In this document: piece by piece, positions 13,175 through 17,847 of the stretch | Layout: every line of letters begins with the position of its first letter | How positions within the stretch are numbered: position 1 is the first letter of the stretch | From: Treponema sp. | GTDB taxonomy: Bacteria > Spirochaetota > Spirochaetia > Treponematales > Breznakiellaceae | Length of the DNA stretch: 17,847 nucleotides | Assembly (NCBI GenBank): GCA_031290325.1 | Contig: JAITNU010000209.1 | Span: 1-17,847 of the forward strand | Reading direction: 5' to 3' | Program-made: the position numbers and the translations under genes | Notes under the pieces: model-generated | Told to the model about the DNA's origin: nothing | Databases searched by the model: none | Seen by the model: the letters and a program-made list of their open reading frames with translations, nothing else

Positions 13175-15120
13175 TGGTTTCTCCGAACCGTAAAGGAAAA
13201 GACAGGGGTTTTCAGTCCCATCAAAAGGGGGAGGGTAAGAGCAGCGGAAAAGTACCCCATCTCAAGCTGCGGACCCTCTTCTTCTTTGTCTTGATAGGAG
13301 CGATAACCTTTACCGTATTACTATGCTATGGGCTGATCATGCTGAATCCCAGCCCCACCGGTATCCCCCTGCCGGGAAAAAACCTCGCAGAGCGGGGACC
13401 TATCCTCGACCGGAACGGACGGATCCTGGCCATCCAGACCCGGCTGGGCAACATCAGTGTGTGGCGGCCTGAAATAAACGACCTGGAAACCCTGAGCCGG
13501 GAACTTGCCCCCATCCTGGACATTTCGGCCACGGAAATCAAGAACCGGATTAGCTCTTCTCCCAGTGATTTCATCTACCTTAAAAAACAGGTGAATCAAT
13601 CTACCATCAATAAAATCGAAGTCCAGATCGGACGCCTGCGGGGGGTCAGCATAGAGCCTATCATGGGGCGCATTTACCCTGAACGGAACCTGGCAAGCCA
13701 GATCATTGGCTTTGTGGGAGATGAAAACAACGGCCTTGAAGGGATTGAATATGCCTTTGAATCGGACCTTGCCCCCCAGGGCGAGCAGAATGGCAAGCAG
13801 GTGTTCCTCACCATTGATGCCAATGTTCAGCATATCCTTGAGGACATAGCGGAACGAACCTTAATCGAAAATAAAGCCGAAGCCGTGATGCTCCTGGCTA
13901 TGGACCCCCGTTCCGGGGATATCCTCGGTTCCGCCTCAGTACCAGGGTTCGATCCCAATGATATCCGGTCTTCCGATGAACTGTCCCGGATGAACAGGCC
14001 CACGATCTGGGCCTATGAACCTGGTTCGGTGTTTAAAATTTTTTCCCTTTCCGCCCTGATGGATTCGGGTATCATCGGGGCGAACACCACCTTTATCTGT
14101 AATGGCCATTACGAACGGAGGACCAATCTGGGAGAACGGATCATCATAAGCTGTCTGGGTACCCACGGAACGGTAAGCCCCCGGGAAATCATCACCTACT
14201 CCTGCAATGCCGGGGTTGCCTATGCATCGGATACGATCAGCGCCACGGCCTTTTATGATCTGATCAGGAATTTCGGGTTTGGATCACGGGTAGGAGTGGG
14301 AACTGCCGGGGAAACCGCAGGGTTCTTCCGGCCTGTCGAACGGTGGTCTGCCCGGTCTAAGCCGACCATCGCCATGGGCCAGGAAATATCGGTCTCCGCC
14401 TTACAGATGCTCCAGGCAGCTTCAGCAGTGGCCAACGACGGCACCCTCATTCCCCCCCGTATCGTATCCCGGATCCGCTCCAGTGACGGGAAGACCGAGC
14501 AGCAGTACCAGACAGGACCGCGCCGGCGGGTCCTCAAGGCCGCAAGCGCCCAGGCCATGCGGTCCTACATGACCGACGTTACCTCCGGCACCGGTACGGG
14601 CTGGCGGGCCAATATCGGGGACCTGTCCATGGCGGTCAAAACCGGCACCGCCCAAATCACAGACCCCATTAGCGGGGCCTATTCCGACAGCGATTACATT
14701 GCCAGTTGCCTGGCCATGCTCCCTGCGGATATTCCCTCCCTGGTGCTCTACCTGGTCATCGTCAAGCCCCAAGGCCCCTCCTATCTGGGGGGCCGTATTG
14801 CCGCCCCGATCATCCGGGACGCGGCAGAAGCCCTGGTGGATTACCTGGGCATCCCCCGGGGAAAAAACCCCCAGATCACCCATTCCGGTTCCATTACCGT
14901 CCCTGCTCAGGAAACGCCGGTGATAAAAAATACGGTCCCTGACCTTTCAGGCTATTCAAAGCGGGAACTGCTGCCCCTCCTCCTCCGGGATGATCTCCAT
15001 ATCGAAATGAACGGAGAAGGCTGGGTGACCCATCAAAGCCCGCCCCCGGGAACGCCCCTGACCCCCAATACCACGATCATCCTGGAATTTAACGGGGGAA
15101 ACTGGCGAGAGGAGAAATAA
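13174..15120 (+). CDS. ftsI: FtsI-type class B penicillin-binding protein with C-terminal PASTA domain
   Basis: A 648-residue peptidoglycan transpeptidase. After a basic cytoplasmic tail comes one membrane span (about 33-56), a PBP dimerisation/pedestal domain (about 70-190), then the transpeptidase domain with all three active-site motifs: SVFK with nucleophile Ser285, SCN at 343-345, and KTG at 489-491. The YEPGS context before the serine is typical of FtsI/PBP2x division enzymes, where elongation PBP2 (MrdA) has YPPGS. Residues 588-641 form a single PASTA domain (VPDLSGYSKRELLPLL). The class is certain; the symbol is inferred from motif context, and no mra/dcw neighbours are present to confirm it. 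Start ATG overlaps the previous stop by one base; DUF115 follows with a 1-bp gap. Confidence 0.9.
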   Translation: MVSPNRKGKDRGFQSHQKGEGKSSGKVPHLKLRTLFFFVLIGAITFTVLLCYGLIMLNPSPTGIPLPGKNLAERGPILDRNGRILAIQTRLGNISVWRPEINDLETLSRELAPILDISATEIKNRISSSPSDFIYLKKQVNQSTINKIEVQIGRLRGVSIEPIMGRIYPERNLASQIIGFVGDENNGLEGIEYAFESDLAPQGEQNGKQVFLTIDANVQHILEDIAERTLIENKAEAVMLLAMDPRSGDILGSASVPGFDPNDIRSSDELSRMNRPTIWAYEPGSVFKIFSLSALMDSGIIGANTTFICNGHYERRTNLGERIIISCLGTHGTVSPREIITYSCNAGVAYASDTISATAFYDLIRNFGFGSRVGVGTAGETAGFFRPVERWSARSKPTIAMGQEISVSALQMLQAASAVANDGTLIPPRIVSRIRSSDGKTEQQYQTGPRRRVLKAASAQAMRSYMTDVTSGTGTGWRANIGDLSMAVKTGTAQITDPISGAYSDSDYIASCLAMLPADIPSLVLYLVIVKPQGPSYLGGRIAAPIIRDAAEALVDYLGIPRGKNPQITHSGSITVPAQETPVIKNTVPDLSGYSKRELLPLLLRDDLHIEMNGEGWVTHQSPPPGTPLTPNTTIILEFNGGNWREEK

Positions 15121-15121
15121 T

Positions 15122-16972
15122 ATGAGCTGCTGGGATACTAATCTACAGGTTATACAGGAAAGGTTCCCCGGACTCCGGGAAAAGCTGCTTACCCAAGAAC
15201 CGTCCAGTACAATGCAAGTGGAAGCCTCTGTTGCCGGTGAACCAAGCCTGGTCATCAACGGCATCCATATCCATTCACCGCGGGATCCAATGAGGGAAGC
15301 CCGGCGGCAGGTTGAGGCCCTCACCGGGGAAGGCCCCCTCATCATCCTGGGATTTGGCCTGGGGTATGCCGCTGAAATGGCTGCCCTGAAATGGCCGCAA
15401 CGGCCCCTCATCGTTGTTGAACGCCGCGGGGAGGTGCTGAGAAAAGCCCTGGAAACCAGGGAACTGGGCAGCTTCCTATTGAAATCTGCCATCATCTTCG
15501 TCCTGGGGGAACGGGAAGATGCCATTATCGGGGCGCTCCAGGTCCTGGAAAACCGCACCGAAGAGCATCCGCCAGCCTTCCTGCGGAATCGTGCCCTCAT
15601 GGACCTGGATACTACCTGGTATGCCGAGGTGGAACGGTATATCCGCACCTGGGTTTCCCGTGATGAGGTGAATACAGCCACCCTCCGGCGTTTCGGGAAA
15701 CGGTGGGTGCGGAACCTTGCCCGGAACATGAAGGCCATCCGGGACCTTCCGGGGATCCAGTGCCTTGCAGGGTGTCTGGAACATCCTGGGGATATACCGG
15801 TCTTCCTCGCCGCTGCGGGGCCTTCCCTGGATGCCCTTATCCCCTTCCTGCCAGCCATAGCCGAACGCTGCGTCGTAGTCGGGGTGGACACATCCCTCAG
15901 CCTGCTCCTGCGTTCAGGAATCCACCCGGACTTCATCCTCTCCGTGGACCCCCAGTACTGGAACCTCCGGCACCTGGACCGTGCACTTGCGCCGAAGACC
16001 TGTCTCATCGCCGAATCAGCGGTTTATCCACCGGTACTGCGCCATCCCTTTGGACGGACCCTGCTCTGCTCCTCCTTCTTTCCCCTGGGACGCTTCATCG
16101 AAGACCGGCTTGACCCCAAGGGCAGTCTCGGTGCAGGAGGCTCGGTGGCAACCACGGCCTGGGATTTCGCACGGGTCCTGGGAGCTGCCTCCATCTGGAT
16201 TGCCGGTTTGGACCTGTCCTTTCCCGGTTTAAAGACCCACTTCAAGGGTGCCCGCTTCGAGGAGCAGGCCCTGACCGAATCGACCCGCTTTGCCCCTGGA
16301 GAAACCCGTTCTGTACAGGCCCTCCGGGGTGGAAGGCCCTTCTGGGCCGCAGCGGCCCAAGGCGGTTCCGTCCTGACAGACCGGCGGCTCTCCCTCTATG
16401 CGGCATGGTTTACGAATCACCTCAGCCAGGAAGCGCATCTGAAGAACTACCGGCTTTCCGGGGAGGGGCTTGCCATTCCAGGCATGGACACCGCTTCGGT
16501 GGAAACGCTCCTCGCCCTGCCACTACAGCGGGAGGCGATAAACCGGCGCTTGGAGGAGGTTTTCGCCCAGCTCGATGAGGACTTTGCCCACAGGGACGCC
16601 GAACGGAAGGTGCACTACGAGGCTGCCCTGGAAGCCCTCCTTGAGGGCCTTAACCATATCCGCTCCCTGGCAGCGGTGGCTGCGGAACAAGCCGAAGTCA
16701 CGTATCACACCCTCCGGGGCGGTAAACAGGAGCCTGCCCGGGTTCAAGAAACCCTTACCAAACTGGACGAAACCAATCAGGCAATTACCGAAAGTACGGT
16801 GAAAGACGTGGCAGGCTTCCTCTTTCCCCCGATTAGCGAACTGGAAGCGGACCTGGAAAGTCCGTTGTCAGCACCGCTTCTGCGTTACCTTGAACTCTCC
16901 GCGAAACTGTACCGGTCCCTGGCAGAGACGGCGGGGTATACTGGTGAGGAATTAGTACATGCGTATCATTAG
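15122..16972 (+). CDS. DUF115/MptE-like (Maf-type) protein
   Basis: A 616-residue soluble protein with a DUF115 (6-hydroxymethylpterin pyrophosphokinase MptE-like) domain at about 195-370. The signature is clear: VFLAAAGPSLD (227-237), VVGVDTSLSLLLRSGI (252-267), FILSVDPQYWNLRHLD (271-286) and GGSVATTAWDFARVLGA (339-355) followed by IWIAGLDLSF. In other bacteria such proteins (Maf) transfer or handle nonulosonic-acid sugars on flagellins, and spirochaetes keep relatives; that role is possible here but the donor pathway is not in the window. N-terminal residues 70-130 show a second nucleotide-binding-like fold (LIILGFGLGYAAEMA). The C-terminal 150 residues are helical and charged. GAGGAG at the end of ftsI is its ribosome site, so it is co-transcribed with ftsI. 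Confidence 0.85.
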   Translation: MSCWDTNLQVIQERFPGLREKLLTQEPSSTMQVEASVAGEPSLVINGIHIHSPRDPMREARRQVEALTGEGPLIILGFGLGYAAEMAALKWPQRPLIVVERRGEVLRKALETRELGSFLLKSAIIFVLGEREDAIIGALQVLENRTEEHPPAFLRNRALMDLDTTWYAEVERYIRTWVSRDEVNTATLRRFGKRWVRNLARNMKAIRDLPGIQCLAGCLEHPGDIPVFLAAAGPSLDALIPFLPAIAERCVVVGVDTSLSLLLRSGIHPDFILSVDPQYWNLRHLDRALAPKTCLIAESAVYPPVLRHPFGRTLLCSSFFPLGRFIEDRLDPKGSLGAGGSVATTAWDFARVLGAASIWIAGLDLSFPGLKTHFKGARFEEQALTESTRFAPGETRSVQALRGGRPFWAAAAQGGSVLTDRRLSLYAAWFTNHLSQEAHLKNYRLSGEGLAIPGMDTASVETLLALPLQREAINRRLEEVFAQLDEDFAHRDAERKVHYEAALEALLEGLNHIRSLAAVAAEQAEVTYHTLRGGKQEPARVQETLTKLDETNQAITESTVKDVAGFLFPPISELEADLESPLSAPLLRYLELSAKLYRSLAETAGYTGEELVHAYH

Positions 16973-17058
16973 TACATTGTGCGAAGCATAAGAACGCACC
17001 GTCGCAATTGTGATTATACCGAATGGCGGAAAACGAATTTATGTGCCGGTATGGTGCC

Positions 17059-17847
17059 CTAAGCCTTTTGAGCCGCCAGGGTTATGAGGGCGAGGACAAA
17101 GAAAAACAAAGTCCCGATCACGAAGATGCTTATGGCAGCGGAAAAGCCAAAGGAGATAACCGCCCACATCCCAATGGTATTGAGGATACGCTGATAAAAA
17201 AACACCACCTCGTTGAATACCAGGGGCAATACCGCCAGCATGGGAATACCGAGATACCAGGACTGCTTTTTTGCCCGGTATCGCCATCCCATGACAATAA
17301 CAAAAATTGCTATGGGCAGGAGACTGGTGAATTCAGCGAGGCGGTATATAATCTCAGCCTGAAATACCTGGGAAATATAGCCATAAGCGCCGAACTGTTG
17401 GGCTGCAATGAAAAGTTCCACCACCGAGAGCGCGCTCAAGCCCCGCATCAGCTTTGAGAGCATGAGGAAATGCTCATAGCTCAGGTCCAGCAGCAACTGG
17501 GTATTCTCAGTTTCCGACTGCTCCAGATCGGTCCAAACCGGTTCCCATTGGATAGCCTGGTTACTCCGGTCCAGGGCCCGCATCATCAGGAAGAGCTTAG
17601 GCTCAGAATCTATGGTCATAGGGAGGATCTTGACATAGGGAGCTGTAACGCGGTAGAGGAGATTCCCCGCGCCGTCAAAGGAGATAAGCTCCAGCTCAGT
17701 CCCAAAGGACACTTCCGAAAAGGTGGAAAGGGAGGAAAGATGCAGTACCACTCGTCCGGGATTTTCTTCGCTGGAGAATCTGAGGGGAATGGAAAAAAGC
17801 GCATTGGTGATATCTTCCCCCACGGTTAATTCCATTTCATCGGTAAA
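17059..17847 (-). CDS. Multi-span membrane protein, C-terminal part (runs off right edge)
   Basis: The minus-strand frame is open from the right edge (17847) to TAG at 17059; 262 residues are visible. The first Met in view (at 17835) is preceded by in-frame coding codons, so the true start is probably outside. The N-terminal half seen is a soluble, beta-rich region (phrases such as PLRFSSEENPGRVVLHLSSL and SFDGAGNLLYRVTAPYVKIL), probably periplasmic. The last 130 residues hold three to five hydrophobic spans (clearest at about 171-184, 194-213 and 222-256 from that Met) ending close to a short basic tail. No family recognised; the layout resembles an envelope permease-like or scaffolding protein. 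It converges on the DUF115 gene across an 86-base gap with no convincing terminator. Confidence 0.7.
   Translation of the reverse strand, partial: FTDEMELTVGEDITNALFSIPLRFSSEENPGRVVLHLSSLSTFSEVSFGTELELISFDGAGNLLYRVTAPYVKILPMTIDSEPKLFLMMRALDRSNQAIQWEPVWTDLEQSETENTQLLLDLSYEHFLMLSKLMRGLSALSVVELFIAAQQFGAYGYISQVFQAEIIYRLAEFTSLLPIAIFVIVMGWRYRAKKQSWYLGIPMLAVLPLVFNEVVFFYQRILNTIGMWAVISFGFSAAISIFVIGTLFFFVLALITLAAQKA

Noticed and set aside
14956..16008. Minus-strand 350-codon open frame opposite ftsI/DUF115
   Set aside because: Very Arg/Ser-rich shadow of GC-biased third positions in the plus-strand DUF115 and FtsI genes; no motif of its own.
16979..16999. Small inverted repeat GTGCG...CGCAC in the gap after DUF115
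   Set aside because: Only a 5-bp stem with no T-run on either side; too weak to call a terminator.

Overview
The window reads as chromosomal DNA of a host-associated spirochaete, most likely a Treponema of the termite-gut type. That is an inference from the base composition (about half G+C), the number of treponeme-style envelope proteins and the gene mix; no rRNA or other taxonomic marker is present. There is no phage, transposon, CRISPR or tRNA signal. It looks like a core envelope, export and cell-division region with some lineage-specific exported proteins.

Layout. Positions 1-741 (minus) hold the N-terminal part of a large acidic protein with a 17-residue tandem repeat; it runs off the left edge. 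A DivIC/FtsB-like division protein (917-1387, plus) converges on smpB (1384-1845, minus). smpB is translationally overlapped by an upstream PEGA plus FGE-sulfatase-domain membrane protein (1838-3325, minus), whose near-consensus promoter would start the mRNA at its own ATG. On the plus strand, 3413-6288 holds two different type I signal peptidases and then hemW. These are followed by two exported paralogues of unknown function: a 593-residue protein with about 16 helical repeats (6347-8128) and a 150-residue protein (8314-8766), separated by a good intrinsic terminator. The minus strand then carries a beta-propeller plus degenerate NodB-deacetylase protein (8774-11053 or 11074), a 66-residue coiled-coil protein, a 55-residue membrane or secreted peptide (11280-11447), and a LysM-LysM-M23 envelope protein (11479-12717). 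Divergently, 12776-16972 is a tight three-gene unit: a very small third signal peptidase, an FtsI-type transpeptidase with a PASTA domain, and a DUF115/MptE-like protein. The right edge has the C-terminal part of an unrecognised membrane protein (minus).

Themes. Protein export (three signal peptidases), septal wall synthesis (DivIC-like, FtsI/PASTA, M23/LysM) and periplasmic or surface proteins dominate. The most novel-looking item is the pair of exported paralogues at 6347-8766. They share a signal peptide and a duplicated 30-residue module but differ in that one has acquired a long repeat array. Several genes have promoters whose predicted start sites lie at or within a few bases of the start codon, which suggests leaderless or near-leaderless transcripts.
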